A stretch of DNA of 64,000 nucleotides. Source: Pontibacillus litoralis JSM 072002 (GTDB taxonomy: Bacteria > Bacillota > Bacilli > Bacillales > BH030062). Below, piece by piece: positions 8,893 through 18,132 of the stretch (positions are counted from its first letter, which is position 1; every line of letters begins with the position of its first letter). Under the pieces are notes generated by a model that was not told the DNA's origin, ran no database searches, and was given only the letters and a program-made list of their open reading frames with translations. Made by a program: the position numbers and the translations under genes. The DNA is taken from positions 1 through 64,000 of the forward strand of contig NZ_AVPG01000014.1 in NCBI RefSeq assembly GCF_000775615.1. The letters are read 5' to 3'.

Positions 8893-8910
8893 ACTTGGCT
8901 TCTAGTTGTA

Positions 8911-8937
8911 ATATCGGTTATTGGAGCGGATTGTTTA
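8911..8937 (-). promoter_or_regulatory. Sigma-D promoter of hag, overlapping the csrA stop codon
   Basis: TAAA, exactly 15 nt, then ACCGATAT on the minus strand match the sigma-D consensus at 4/4 and 7/8 positions. The TAA stop of csrA is part of the -35 element. Confidence 0.88.
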
Positions 8938-9162
8938 GTCTTTTTTTGTTTTTTTTAATAGATTTACTAGATCATTTGACACAGTAGTAGCCGCTTGGTT
9001 TTCTTGTTCAATTTTCTTGTATATTTCTTTGCGATAGATGTCGATGTCTTTCGGCGCATCGATACCTATCTTTACTTGTTCGCCTTCAACAGCGACTACT
9101 TTAATTTCGATATGATCGCCAATTTGAATGGATTCGTTTACTTTACGATTGAGAATGAGCAT
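8935..9162 (-). CDS. csrA: Translational regulator CsrA
   Basis: From the start [16 protein letters not shown] through [15 protein letters not shown] the protein shows the complete CsrA RNA-binding fold, 75 residues long. CsrA dimers bind GGA motifs in the hag leader and block translation until FliW sequesters them. The ATG at 9162 is chosen by family alignment; the ATG at 9168 sits closer to the GGAAAGGA site and would add two residues. The start lies inside the 3' end of fliW, so the two proteins are translationally coupled. Confidence 0.95.
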   Translation of the reverse strand: MLILNRKVNESIQIGDHIEIKVVAVEGEQVKIGIDAPKDIDIYRKEIYKKIEQENQAATTVSNDLVNLLKKTKKD

Positions 9163-9604
9163 CAGCATGCACATCCTTTCCATTCGGCATAATAGGGTGC
9201 TTCGTTGTGTAGAGGGTGTCAGTTAAAATCATTTGCTTCCCTTTGTTGTTCGTATGGTTCACGATGATAGGTGCTTGTAAATTGGCAGTTGTGCTCGCAA
9301 ATGGGTCTTGTAGTGTTAAAACGGTGAATACGGTCACTTGCTGCTTCGTTTCAATTTCTAACGAATTTAACGTACTAGCATCAATGGTAAACTCGTAATC
9401 CTTAAAGAAAACATATGGATTCGTCACGATTAAGGCTACATTCGCATTTTGCACAGATTGCATCGATTGGTAAATTCCCGCTTCGTCAATCGGCAATAGA
9501 ATAAACTGCTGTTCTTGTTCAAAGCCTGGTAATCCGCTCGAAAAGTGAAATACGTCATCTTCGTTTATTTCTACTTGACCGAATAATTTCGTTTCAATTT
9601 GCAT
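9143..9604 (-). CDS. fliW: Flagellar assembly factor FliW
   Basis: The opening [21 protein letters not shown] followed by GLPGFE and FILLPID is the FliW signature, and the length of 153 residues fits. FliW binds either cytoplasmic flagellin or CsrA. When flagellin is exported, free FliW antagonises CsrA and permits new flagellin translation. It overlaps csrA and sits 13 bp after the yviE-like gene. All three partners of the FliW-CsrA-Hag switch are adjacent here. Confidence 0.96.
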   Translation of the reverse strand: MQIETKLFGQVEINEDDVFHFSSGLPGFEQEQQFILLPIDEAGIYQSMQSVQNANVALIVTNPYVFFKDYEFTIDASTLNSLEIETKQQVTVFTVLTLQDPFASTTANLQAPIIVNHTNNKGKQMILTDTLYTTKHPIMPNGKDVHADAHSQS

Positions 9605-9617
9605 AATACCATCCTTT

Positions 9618-10208
9618 CTAAATCGTTATTTCAAATCCTTGTGTTCCTTTAAATGTTAAACCTTTGACGTCAAGCTCAACGGATGGATATTGTTCCATTT
9701 GCATGAATACATTCCCACGTTCATATGTCAATCTCGGCTGTTGAGGTGTTATTTCAATTACAGGTTTGTTCGGCTCCGTATGGATTTCCGCACTTCCTGG
9801 TTCATACTGAATAGACACAAGTTTATGTACAGGTATGCCACCAGGTTGCATATCGAAACGCAAAATGCTATTGCGCTCTGCTTGATTAGCAATCGGGTTC
9901 CCGCCGTTTTCAATTCGCATTAACTCATCGCCTTCTTGAGCATCTTTAGCAATTCCTTCAAGTACACTTTGTTTACCAAAAGCAGCAAAATCCTCTGAAC
10001 GTTTTAATATCCCTTTCAGGTCAAGATTGTGCCACGCATTCGTTTGATCAATCGTTAACTTGGATGGGTGTTGCTTCATCGATTGATCAGCTTGCGGCTG
10101 CTCGATACGCATCTCCGCTTGTGGTTGTTCCATTTTCAATGTAGCATTTCGAGTTTGTAAACCGAGTTTCGCATCAGTCGTACGTATTTGCATTTGTGGA
10201 AAATTCAT
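9618..10208 (-). CDS. yviE: DUF6470 / YviE-like flagellar-locus protein
   Basis: The 196-residue protein starts with PQMQIRTTDAKLGLQTRNA and contains repeated Met/Gln/Pro-rich segments (MEQPQAEMRIEQPQA). It ends in a beta-rich region, matching the YviE family found between flgL and fliW in Bacillus. No biochemical role is established for the family. It has no signal peptide or membrane segment. It is part of the flgM-flgN-flgK-flgL-yviE-fliW-csrA unit. Confidence 0.85.
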   Translation of the reverse strand: MNFPQMQIRTTDAKLGLQTRNATLKMEQPQAEMRIEQPQADQSMKQHPSKLTIDQTNAWHNLDLKGILKRSEDFAAFGKQSVLEGIAKDAQEGDELMRIENGGNPIANQAERNSILRFDMQPGGIPVHKLVSIQYEPGSAEIHTEPNKPVIEITPQQPRLTYERGNVFMQMEQYPSVELDVKGLTFKGTQGFEITI

Positions 10209-10262
10209 ACTTCTTCCTCCTCTCTACTAGGAAAGAAAAAGCTACCTGTTTAATCAGATAGC

Positions 10263-11138
10263 TTATCGTAGAAAATCGACTAATGTAGGTTGAATGATTC
10301 TAGAGCCAGCACTCAATGTTGCCCGATGGACACTTTCTTGAATTTTTAAATTCATAATAACTTTAGTGATGTCCGCATCTTCAGCACCCGATAAATTCTT
10401 CGTTGCTGTTACTTCATTTAAGCTAACGCGTTTCTCCATAAGTTCTACTCGATTCATACGGGCACCAAGGTCAGCACGAGCATTGACGAAGTTATCCTTA
10501 TGCTCTTGTAAATCTGCAATGGATTCATCAATGTTTCCTTCTCCAGTCCCTTCTAGACGACCGATGAACGTATCAATATCTTTGAATAAATCCTCTCCGA
10601 ACACGATAGTAGGATCTGTGTTGACTTGCATTTCAATACCATCAGATACTTCAATCGTAACAGCTTCAGAGTTATCCGAAACTTGAAGGTCAGGGTTTTC
10701 CGTAATCGGTTTATTCATCGTATCATTACCGTTAAAAATGTACTTCCCGTTGATTTGTGTATTACCAATATCCTTTAAGTGATCCTTTAATTGACGTACC
10801 TCTTCCGCTATATTGTCTAGCTGATCTTGCTCATACGTACCATTACTCGCTTGCACTGCTAATTCGTTTAATCGTTGAATCGTTTGTGTCGCTTCATCTA
10901 ATGCCGCATCCGTGCTGTCCATCCATTTATGCACTTCACCAATGTTCCGTTCATATTGCTCGACACCGGATAGATTCGAGCGATAATTCATCGCTTGCAT
11001 AGCTGACACAGGATCGTCGGATGGTTTGTTGATTTTCTTACCAGTTGCAAGCTGCATTTGGTATTGATTCATCTTCGCATAACTATTATTCATATTTCGA
11101 AGCATGTTGTTGGATAACATATTCTGTGTTACACGCAT
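10263..11138 (-). CDS. flgL: Flagellar hook-associated protein 3 (FlgL)
   Basis: The N-terminus MRVTQNMLSNNMLRNMNNSY and the nearby QLATGKKINKPSDDP are the FlgL junction-protein signature. The C-terminus contains the matching helix ending in LVDFLR. At 291 residues it is of normal size. FlgL forms the second ring of the hook-filament junction, outside FlgK. It follows flgK by 11 bp in the same operon. Confidence 0.96.
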   Translation of the reverse strand: MRVTQNMLSNNMLRNMNNSYAKMNQYQMQLATGKKINKPSDDPVSAMQAMNYRSNLSGVEQYERNIGEVHKWMDSTDAALDEATQTIQRLNELAVQASNGTYEQDQLDNIAEEVRQLKDHLKDIGNTQINGKYIFNGNDTMNKPITENPDLQVSDNSEAVTIEVSDGIEMQVNTDPTIVFGEDLFKDIDTFIGRLEGTGEGNIDESIADLQEHKDNFVNARADLGARMNRVELMEKRVSLNEVTATKNLSGAEDADITKVIMNLKIQESVHRATLSAGSRIIQPTLVDFLR

Positions 11139-11149
11139 GGCTTATTCCC

Positions 11150-12697
11150 CTACCTTCCTACGCGGCCCATGCCGTTAATAATCTTATCTAATGTTTCATC
11201 AATCGTTGTTAAATTACGAGCCGCTGCGTTATACGCGTGCTGGAACTTAATCATGTTAGACATTTCTTCATCTAAAGATACGCCGCTAACAGATTGGCGA
11301 CGAGTACCTGCCGATAACCTTAGCGTCTCAGAGTTATGTCGTAAGCGTTGTGCCTCAGAAGATTGAATTCCCATTTCACCAATAACGCCTTGGTAATAGC
11401 TATCAAATGTCGAATCTGGTTCGCCATCGCCGTCATAATCTAGTTTCTCGTTGCGGACATCTGCTAACAGTTGTGCGTTACCACCATCACCCGAATTCAT
11501 GGAAGCTGCTGCCGCAATGTTATTCGGGTCGTCTATAATGTCATCAGACACTCGTATGCGATCAGCAAATCCTTCTACATCATCTGGCTCGTCAAAGAAG
11601 TTAATCTCTTCATCTGCACCATTTTGTATTTCATTTAGGCCATATCCACCACGATGCACTTCATTAAATGCCTTAGCGAATGTATACGCCATTGTATCAA
11701 GTTCATCCATCATATCTGGATATGTACCTACCGCTTCTCCGTCCACATCCATACCATACGTCTCCATCAGCCCTAGTAACTTACCTTCTGAAGCGAAATG
11801 TTGAGCCTGCACTGAACTTCCGCCAAGCTCCAATGTACGAACAGAATCCTCATTTCCATCCATATTAATGGATAATTCATTATAGCCGTTTGTTCCATCA
11901 ACAAGCGGAATACCATTTCCTTCTGCATCAGTAAAAATAGGATTCCCTTCTGCATCCACAAATTCTACTGTGTACGTACCTTCCGTTATGGCGGAGGCTT
12001 TATCACTCGTTTGCGTTTCCGTTACTTTTATATTGCCGTAATCCGACAACTTGTCTACTAAGCGATCTCGCTCATCATATAAATCATTCGGCACATATCC
12101 GTGTGCTTCTACTTCAGATATTTCTTTATTTACTTCATGAATTTGTTTTGCTAAAGAATTTATTTCGTTTTGAGCAACTTCTAGTTCATTTTTATAGTCA
12201 TTTCGGATTGAAGTTAAGGAGCCGTATAAAAAATTAAACGTTTCCGCTACTGCAATCCCACGCTGCTTCACTTGCGCTCTAGCTCCAGCATCCTCTGGGT
12301 TATTGGCTAAGTCCTGCCACGCCTTCCAGAACTCATCCATCGTTTTTGATAGTCCGAAGTCAGAAGGCTCATTCATTACCTCTTCCATTTTTATAAGCCC
12401 TTCTGATCTGGTATGATAGTACCCTACTTTAGAGTTCTCTAATCGGTATTGCTCATCAAGAAACTGATCACGTACACGTTGTACCGATCCAATCTCTACA
12501 CCGGAACCGACTTGTCCTGGAATTTGCGGACGGTTGCGTGATGCCGGAGGATATGGTCCTGTTTGCTCAAAGTTCACACGTTGTCTTGAATATCCATATG
12601 TGTTTGCGTTTGATATGTTATGTCCAGTCGTATATAAAGCAGATTGTTGGGCGTACATACCTCGTATCGATATTTCTAAGCCTTGAAAAGTTGACAT
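11150..12697 (-). CDS. flgK: Flagellar hook-associated protein 1 (FlgK)
   Basis: The N-terminal segment STFQGLEISIRGMYAQQSAL followed by TTGHNISNANTYGYSRQRV is the FlgK rod/hook motif. The C-terminus SGVSLDEEMSNMIKFQHAYNA is the matching D0 helix, and 515 residues is normal. FlgK is the first junction protein between hook and filament. Acidic insertions around residues 235-300 are more negative than in B. subtilis, which might reflect a salt-adapted host. Confidence 0.96.
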   Translation of the reverse strand: MSTFQGLEISIRGMYAQQSALYTTGHNISNANTYGYSRQRVNFEQTGPYPPASRNRPQIPGQVGSGVEIGSVQRVRDQFLDEQYRLENSKVGYYHTRSEGLIKMEEVMNEPSDFGLSKTMDEFWKAWQDLANNPEDAGARAQVKQRGIAVAETFNFLYGSLTSIRNDYKNELEVAQNEINSLAKQIHEVNKEISEVEAHGYVPNDLYDERDRLVDKLSDYGNIKVTETQTSDKASAITEGTYTVEFVDAEGNPIFTDAEGNGIPLVDGTNGYNELSINMDGNEDSVRTLELGGSSVQAQHFASEGKLLGLMETYGMDVDGEAVGTYPDMMDELDTMAYTFAKAFNEVHRGGYGLNEIQNGADEEINFFDEPDDVEGFADRIRVSDDIIDDPNNIAAAASMNSGDGGNAQLLADVRNEKLDYDGDGEPDSTFDSYYQGVIGEMGIQSSEAQRLRHNSETLRLSAGTRRQSVSGVSLDEEMSNMIKFQHAYNAAARNLTTIDETLDKIINGMGRVGR

Positions 12698-12714
12698 CTC
12701 CTAACTCCCTCTCC

Positions 12715-13206
12715 TTACGCTTTGGAATCGAATACAGACGTCTTCGGTGCTTCAGACGCGCTGTTTCGTTGATTGCTATAATTTAAATTCTTCATAGTTG
12801 GTTGCAATAAATTTAACGAAAGCTCTATATATTGCAAGGACTGCCTTGTTATTTCTTGATTTAATTGTTCCTGTTGTTTAATTTCAGCAATGAGGGGAAC
12901 GAAACGATCATAAAACTGCTGCAAAAGTTCATTTTCCTCGCCTTTTACATATGTAAGGAGCGTCGTCAAGGTTGGCTCTTCATTAGATAATTCTTGTGAA
13001 GATAACCATTCTTCGACGAGCTGCTGACGTTTCTGTTCTATTTGTGTAATGGCTTGTATATACTTGCGCTCTTTCACAAGAAGAGGTTGCAATGCTGTCG
13101 TATCGTCTCCTTGCAAAAGGGTCGTCTTCTCTTTCGATAAACGATAGAATTGTTCGTGCAACGTGTATAGCTTATCCAATGTAGCTATGATAGATGGTAT
13201 GGACAT
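12715..13206 (-). CDS. flgN: Flagellar chaperone FlgN-like (YvyG)
   Basis: The 163-residue coiled-coil protein opens with a heptad-rich helix (LDKLYTLHEQFYRLSKEKTT) and matches the FlgN family by length, helicity and position. FlgN keeps FlgK and FlgL export-competent, and both genes lie directly downstream. The start at 13206 is 22 bp from flgM. Sequence identity in this family is low, so gene order carries much of the evidence. Confidence 0.85.
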   Translation of the reverse strand: MSIPSIIATLDKLYTLHEQFYRLSKEKTTLLQGDDTTALQPLLVKERKYIQAITQIEQKRQQLVEEWLSSQELSNEEPTLTTLLTYVKGEENELLQQFYDRFVPLIAEIKQQEQLNQEITRQSLQYIELSLNLLQPTMKNLNYSNQRNSASEAPKTSVFDSKA

Positions 13207-13227
13207 GCTATATGCCCTCCTTTAGAA

Positions 13228-13485
13228 TTACTTCCAAAATGAAATCATGTTCTTTGCTGTTTTCTTCGCATCTACATGATATTCACCGGATTGCACTTGT
13301 TGTTTCAATTGCTCAATGCGATGCTGCCGTGCTTCTTGTACTTTATTGGATTGTTGTAAATGCTTTGCCTTATTCGATATCTCCACTTTATCGTTAATAG
13401 AGGGCGCTTGCTTCATGCGCTGCTGTTGTTGCAGTTGCTTTTGATAGGGATTTAAATTGGTGTGGCCTGGTCCGCTTACTTTCAT
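13228..13485 (-). CDS. flgM: Anti-sigma-D factor FlgM
   Basis: This 85-residue polar protein has the FlgM opening (KVSGPGHTNLNPYQKQ), a Gln-rich linker, and the C-terminal sigma-binding helices ending in KTAKNMISFWK. FlgM holds sigma-D inactive until hook completion. The ATG at 13485 is preferred to a GTG at 13494 because AGGTG lies 7-8 nt upstream. The gene has its own sigma-D promoter, which creates the usual feedback loop. Confidence 0.93.
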   Translation of the reverse strand: MKVSGPGHTNLNPYQKQLQQQQRMKQAPSINDKVEISNKAKHLQQSNKVQEARQHRIEQLKQQVQSGEYHVDAKKTAKNMISFWK

Positions 13486-13535
13486 GTCTTTCACCTACTC
13501 TCTCGTATAATGTTTCACCGTTTCTTCTACCTCTA

Positions 13536-13562
13536 TTATCGGAAATTGTAAAGAAAAGTTTA
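13536..13562 (-). promoter_or_regulatory. Sigma-D promoter of flgM
   Basis: TAAA, exactly 15 nt, then TCCGATAA on the minus strand, about 50 bp upstream of flgM and immediately after the yvyF stop codon. Both boxes are close to the sigma-D consensus. Confidence 0.85.
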
Positions 13563-13563
13563 A

Positions 13564-13995
13564 TTAATTGTGTCTGTTCCTTGAAGAGATTCCTGAATAA
13601 TACGTGTTTTGTCTATGCTCGCTTTCTTTATTCGCTTTATGGACTTCTTCAATTTCTTTCTCTCGTTGTAAATCAGATTTTATTTCATTCGTACATGATC
13701 GGCACAGCTTACCTTCCTTAATTGGTCCACCGCATTTATAGCATGGATACGTTAAATTAGGGAAATTCCCTGTATGGAGCCGCTTCTCATTGACAAATTT
13801 CATAATAACATCTCGACTAACTCCTGTCGCTTCCACTACTTCATCAATGGTGGCCATACGATTTTCTTTTTTGCGAATAAACGTATACACCTTATCGAAC
13901 ATAGCCTCTTCCTCTTGATAACACGCATCACAAACAGACTTGATTCCCTTCACAAATAACACATTACAGTTCGGACAATTTGCTATTTCACCCAT
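13564..13995 (-). CDS. yvyF: YvyF-family flagellar operon protein
   Basis: The 143-residue protein begins CPNCNVLFV, with CDACY at residues 22-26, and has a second pair of Cys motifs (CYKCGG, CRSC), a zinc-ribbon pattern at both ends. A central helix-turn-helix-like segment (IDEVVEATGVSRDVIMKFV) is typical of the TIGR03826/YvyF family. In B. subtilis it sits between comFC and flgM, as here. A regulatory role has been proposed for the family, but its target is not evident from sequence. Confidence 0.87.
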   Translation of the reverse strand: MGEIANCPNCNVLFVKGIKSVCDACYQEEEAMFDKVYTFIRKKENRMATIDEVVEATGVSRDVIMKFVNEKRLHTGNFPNLTYPCYKCGGPIKEGKLCRSCTNEIKSDLQREKEIEEVHKANKESEHRQNTYYSGISSRNRHN

Positions 13996-14067
13996 AGTTT
14001 CTTCCTCCTATACCTCTATATCTATAATGTATATATCGACAAAATAGGTCATTTGTTTAAAGCGATA

Positions 14068-14739
14068 TTATCCACGGATCAATGTAAATGCTTCTACATG
14101 AGGACAACCGTTTTGCTGCAAGGTTTCCGCTGCAAATTGTAACGTTCGACCTGTCGTGTATATGTCGTCGATTAGTACGACAGGCTTGTAAAAAGGGGAA
14201 GGTTGTTCAAATGGGTTCGCTTGATTCATTCGTTGTTGGCGAGATTTTTTTGATTGTTTTTCCGAACGGATGCGTTGTAAAGGTTGTTCAATTGGAGCAT
14301 GTAACATCTGCGCAATCATTAACGCTTGATTAAATCCTCGCTCTGCTAACCGCTCTTCACTTAACGGAATAGGGACTAGCACCACTTCTGTTGCTTTATA
14401 GTAAGCAGAAAAAACCTCGCTCGCTTTCTCCTCAAATACGTTGCCTAGCACATAATCCCCTCGAAACTTCCACTTTGCCACTACTTCCTTCATCCAGTCA
14501 TTGTACGAATATACAGAAACATTGCGCTTCAAGCTAGCACCATTTTCATTCCAGCGTTGACAATCGATGCATACTCCTTTTTTCTCCATCGGCCGATAAC
14601 ATTGTTTGCACGTTGCTCCTTTAATCCGTTCGAATTGACTTTCACATAATTCGCACAGCACTCTTTTCTTCACTGGAGCTAGAAATGTGGACCATACAAC
14701 ATTTGGTATGAGCTCTTCATCACACCATAAACAATGCAT
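14068..14739 (-). CDS. comFC: Competence protein ComFC, phosphoribosyltransferase fold
   Basis: The N-terminus has paired Cys motifs (CLWC, CELC, CKQC, CIDC), a zinc-binding region. The C-terminus carries the PRPP-binding motif VVLIDDIYTTGRTL. ComFC acts with the ComFA helicase during uptake of single-stranded DNA in transformation. It follows comFA by one base. comFB, which separates them in B. subtilis, is absent here. Confidence 0.93.
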   Translation of the reverse strand: MHCLWCDEELIPNVVWSTFLAPVKKRVLCELCESQFERIKGATCKQCYRPMEKKGVCIDCQRWNENGASLKRNVSVYSYNDWMKEVVAKWKFRGDYVLGNVFEEKASEVFSAYYKATEVVLVPIPLSEERLAERGFNQALMIAQMLHAPIEQPLQRIRSEKQSKKSRQQRMNQANPFEQPSPFYKPVVLIDDIYTTGRTLQFAAETLQQNGCPHVEAFTLIRG

Positions 14740-14740
14740 G

Positions 14741-16144
14741 CTAGTTCCCTCCTTTACGAGCTCGAATGTTCATCGCCTCTATTTCACTTTTGGCCGCTAG
14801 CATTGCTTCCGTCTTGCCCTGATGGAAAAAGACGACATCACCATCTGGGTCTTGCGCACTCCGGCCAGCTCGTCCAGCAATTTGAATCAATGCCGCTTCA
14901 TCAAATACGTGATGACCAGCGTGAAGAACGGCTACATCAATAGAAGGAAAAGTTACTCCGCGCTCCAATATCGTCGTTGCAATGAGCAAATTGAACTTCT
15001 CGTTACGGAAATCAGCAACTTTCTGTTCTCGCTCAGGGTCTTCACTGTGGACGAAAATCGCTTCATGTAGTAACGGCGCTAATTGCTCTGCCATGTTGAT
15101 GGTTGGTACAAATACAATGACACGCCGCTGCTTCTCGCGCTTAGTGATAATCCATTTTCGAAAAGAGAAAGGTAGTTGACCGTTGACAATGGCTTTTTCT
15201 GTATCAAAACTATTCATGAATTGTGGGACAGGTAACGGAAAACCATGATAACGTTGAGGAACGAAAACGGTGGGGAGCTTGTTGAAGGAGGATAACAGCT
15301 TCATTTTCCATCTTGGAGTGGCCGTTAAGTACAAAAGGGCAGAATCTGGGCGCTGCGCTCTTTTGGCTACATGTTGCAAATTGCGATCAGCATGGTACGG
15401 GAAAGCATCCACTTCATCTATAATCATGACATCAAAAGCATCTGCGTACTTCATTAATTGATGTGTGGTCGCAATGACGAACAACGCTCCTTTATCCACA
15501 TCCTCAGTTCCACCATACAAGGCGACGATATCCACATGTGGAAAAGCAGCTTGTAGCCTAGGTTTTAATTCACGGACGACATCTGCTCTAGGGGTAGCAA
15601 GACAGACGCGTAATCCAAGCGAAAATGCGTGTTCTAATCCAGGAAACAGCATTTCTGTCTTACCAGCTCCACACACTGCCCACACGAGCTGAGACCGCTT
15701 TTCCGTTATCGCTTGTACAATCGCTTCTGCACCTTGTTGTTGATAACGACTTAACGTCCCTTTCCAAGTGCAAGCGTTTGCAACTTTCGACCATACTGGT
15801 TGGCCACCTGTCCACAGCCACAAGGAAGTGCAGGAAGTAATCCGTCCCATTTCAATACAGACGCGGCAATAGTAACATGGATTACCGCATGGACATGGCC
15901 ACGGTACGATATGACGTTGCGTTTTGTTGCCACATTTACGGCAAGCCCATCCCCACCAATGCTTTTCCATAGCTGGTATAGTAGTGAGCAAGCCGTTAGA
16001 TAGGAAATCATGTTTCTGCTTAGGTGTTAAAGGAAGCTGATGTTCTAGCCAAAGCCTGCCAGCTAATTGCTTCGCTTCTGATCGTTCAGACGTTAATAAC
16101 GTAGAGGGAATCCAATCGAAAGAGGGGGTAAATGAGGATAACAT
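14741..16144 (-). CDS. comFA: ATP-dependent DNA translocase/helicase ComFA
   Basis: A seven-Cys zinc-binding region lies at residues 68-96. Walker A CGAGKT is at 158-163, the Walker B DEVD at 243-246, and the helicase C domain ends with QIAGRAGR near 435. ComFA is the cytoplasmic motor that draws incoming DNA through ComEC. At 467 residues it is of normal length. It is transcribed toward comFC. I could not find a clear ComK box (AAAA-N5-TTTT) in the 78 bp upstream. Confidence 0.96.
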   Translation of the reverse strand: MLSSFTPSFDWIPSTLLTSERSEAKQLAGRLWLEHQLPLTPKQKHDFLSNGLLTTIPAMEKHWWGWACRKCGNKTQRHIVPWPCPCGNPCYYCRVCIEMGRITSCTSLWLWTGGQPVWSKVANACTWKGTLSRYQQQGAEAIVQAITEKRSQLVWAVCGAGKTEMLFPGLEHAFSLGLRVCLATPRADVVRELKPRLQAAFPHVDIVALYGGTEDVDKGALFVIATTHQLMKYADAFDVMIIDEVDAFPYHADRNLQHVAKRAQRPDSALLYLTATPRWKMKLLSSFNKLPTVFVPQRYHGFPLPVPQFMNSFDTEKAIVNGQLPFSFRKWIITKREKQRRVIVFVPTINMAEQLAPLLHEAIFVHSEDPEREQKVADFRNEKFNLLIATTILERGVTFPSIDVAVLHAGHHVFDEAALIQIAGRAGRSAQDPDGDVVFFHQGKTEAMLAAKSEIEAMNIRARKGGN

Positions 16145-16222
16145 GTGGATAACTCCTTTATTTACTCTTATAATGAAACGCCATGCAACGCTACGGGGAA
16201 TGCATGACGTTCTATGATGAGG

Positions 16223-17065
16223 TTATTTTTGATACCAGCCGATGCCTAGGGCTCCTTCACCGAGGTGTGTCCCAATAACTGGTCCGAAATAGCTTATTAC
16301 AAACTCCACATGTGGATAAGATGCTTGCAATTCAGCCATCAATTTCTCTGCGTCTTCTTCCCGATTGGCATGTATGATAGTCGCCTTCATTGGCTTACCT
16401 TCTGCCGCTACTTCTTCAAGTAGACCTTTTACACGCTTCAAGGCTTTTTTACTTGTGCGTATTTTTTCGTATGGAACAATCTTTGTATCGACAAAGTGAA
16501 GAACAGGCTTAACTTGTAAGAGACTGCCAACTACTTTCTGTGCTCCGCTTAAACGTCCACCTCGATGTAAGTGCGTTAAATCATCGACCATGAAATAGGC
16601 ACGAAGCGATTGTTTCATTTCCTTTAGTCGCTGCATAATTTGCTCAGGTGTTGCGCCGTTTTCTGCCATTTCCGCTGCTTCTAATACGTAAAATCCTTGG
16701 GCCATGCAACTAATTTCAGAATCAAATACGTGGACTTGTATATCGTCAGTCATTTCTCCAGCACTTACAGTTGATTGGTACGTTCCACTTATACCACTAG
16801 ATAAATGAATGGCTACAACGGCATCGTAGCTCTGAGAAAGTTGCTCTAATTTTTCTGTGATTATCCCAATAGACGGCTGTGACGTTTTCGGTAAATCATC
16901 TGCGCCACGCACCATATCATAAAAATCAGCAGATGTCAAATCTATTTCTTCTCGATACGTTTCATTCCCAAAAGTAACACTCAGAGGAACCATATGGATA
17001 TGGCAACGCTCCCGGACTTCTTGCGGAATGTAAGCCGTACTGTCCGTTAAAATTGCTGTTTTCAT
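16223..17065 (-). CDS. degV: DegV family fatty-acid-binding protein
   Basis: The protein opens with KTAILTDSTAYIP and contains DLPKTSQPS and HLSSGISGTYQSA-like motifs, the DegV lipid-binding signature. It is 280 residues, as expected. DegV (FakB-like) proteins bind a fatty acid and present it to a FakA kinase. No fakA is visible in the window. It lies between degU and comFA as in B. subtilis (yviA). The 205-bp region upstream holds no other gene. Confidence 0.92.
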   Translation of the reverse strand: MKTAILTDSTAYIPQEVRERCHIHMVPLSVTFGNETYREEIDLTSADFYDMVRGADDLPKTSQPSIGIITEKLEQLSQSYDAVVAIHLSSGISGTYQSTVSAGEMTDDIQVHVFDSEISCMAQGFYVLEAAEMAENGATPEQIMQRLKEMKQSLRAYFMVDDLTHLHRGGRLSGAQKVVGSLLQVKPVLHFVDTKIVPYEKIRTSKKALKRVKGLLEEVAAEGKPMKATIIHANREEDAEKLMAELQASYPHVEFVISYFGPVIGTHLGEGALGIGWYQK

Positions 17066-17223
17066 TATATCTTTCTCCTTATTTCTACTTTTCGAATCTA
17101 TATATACGATGTGGATTGTAGGTGGTTAAACTCTTTTTTTATTTTACAGTAATTGTGGAAACTTTGCATCATGCTATTTCGGTTTATTTAGAAGTGGTGG
17201 GAATTTTTTTGAAGGATACACAA

Positions 17224-17261
17224 ATCATGCTCTAGAAAGATTTCTCTTCCTAGAGCATGAT
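17224..17261 (-). terminator. Hairpin after degU
   Basis: Arms CATGCTCTAG and CTAGAGCATG around a 14-nt loop lie 10-45 bp after the degU stop. The following T tract is short. Confidence 0.6.
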
Positions 17262-17270
17262 TGCTTACTT

Positions 17271-17957
17271 TTATAATACTTTTACCCAGCCTTTCTTAAT
17301 CGCTGTTACAACGGCTTGTGTACGGTCGGTTACGCTCATTTTCTGCAATATATTACTTACGTGGTTTTTCACCGTCTTCTCACTTATATAAAGTGACTCT
17401 GATACGCCTCGATTACTCTTGCCGTCCGCTAGTAACTGCAACACTTCACATTCTCTACGTGTTAATAAGTGCAAAGGCTTGCGGTATTCAATTGTATGAG
17501 TAACTTCTGAAGAATTCTTTGTTGAGTCCTCGGTTAGACGACGATATTCTCTTACTAAGTTATGCGTTACTTTCGGGTGAAGGTATGAGCCCCCTTCGTC
17601 AACTACCTTAATCGCCTCAATTAACGTGTCAGAATCCATTTCCTTCAATAAGTATCCTTGCGCACCAGACTTCAATGCGTGGATAACGTAATTCTCATCG
17701 TCGTGGATCGATAAAATAATAACTTTCAAGCGTGGAAATTTCTCAAGTAGTTGTGCTGTTGCCTCGACCCCGTTTACTTCTGGCATGTTGATATCCATCA
17801 CTACTACGTCTGGATTCGATTGTTCCACTAATTCTACAATATTACGAGCGTCGTCTCCTTCTGCTACTACTTCAAAAGAAGGTTCAAACTCTAATATACG
17901 CTTCACACCTTCACGAAATAATTTATGGTCATCAATTAATAATAATTTTGTACTCAT
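17271..17957 (-). CDS. degU: Two-component response regulator DegU
   Basis: A receiver domain with the phosphoacceptor D55 ([13 protein letters not shown]) is followed by a LuxR-type helix-turn-helix ([18 protein letters not shown], then [14 protein letters not shown]) near residues 160-225. DegU integrates motility, competence, exoprotease and biofilm control; unphosphorylated DegU aids comK activation. It lies downstream of degS, but with a 175-bp gap that is longer than expected for a tightly coupled pair, so degU may have an extra promoter. Confidence 0.97.
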   Translation of the reverse strand: MSTKLLLIDDHKLFREGVKRILEFEPSFEVVAEGDDARNIVELVEQSNPDVVVMDINMPEVNGVEATAQLLEKFPRLKVIILSIHDDENYVIHALKSGAQGYLLKEMDSDTLIEAIKVVDEGGSYLHPKVTHNLVREYRRLTEDSTKNSSEVTHTIEYRKPLHLLTRRECEVLQLLADGKSNRGVSESLYISEKTVKNHVSNILQKMSVTDRTQAVVTAIKKGWVKVL

Positions 17958-18132
17958 GTATTAGCATCCTCCCAAATCCATCTCTAGCTTTTATACAATG
18001 TGGAGTGATTTCTAGATATCCCCTACTAAATTGTTCTATTTATCTCGTTCCCCAGCATTTAATCCCATTATTTGAAAAAAGTAACCATCTATATTTATTA
18101 TATAACAAAGGCATTAGAATAAATAGTAATAC

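Noticed and set aside
16145-16222. ComK box upstream of comFA
   Set aside because: No AAAA-N5-TTTT pair is visible in the 78-bp gap; control may act from further upstream.
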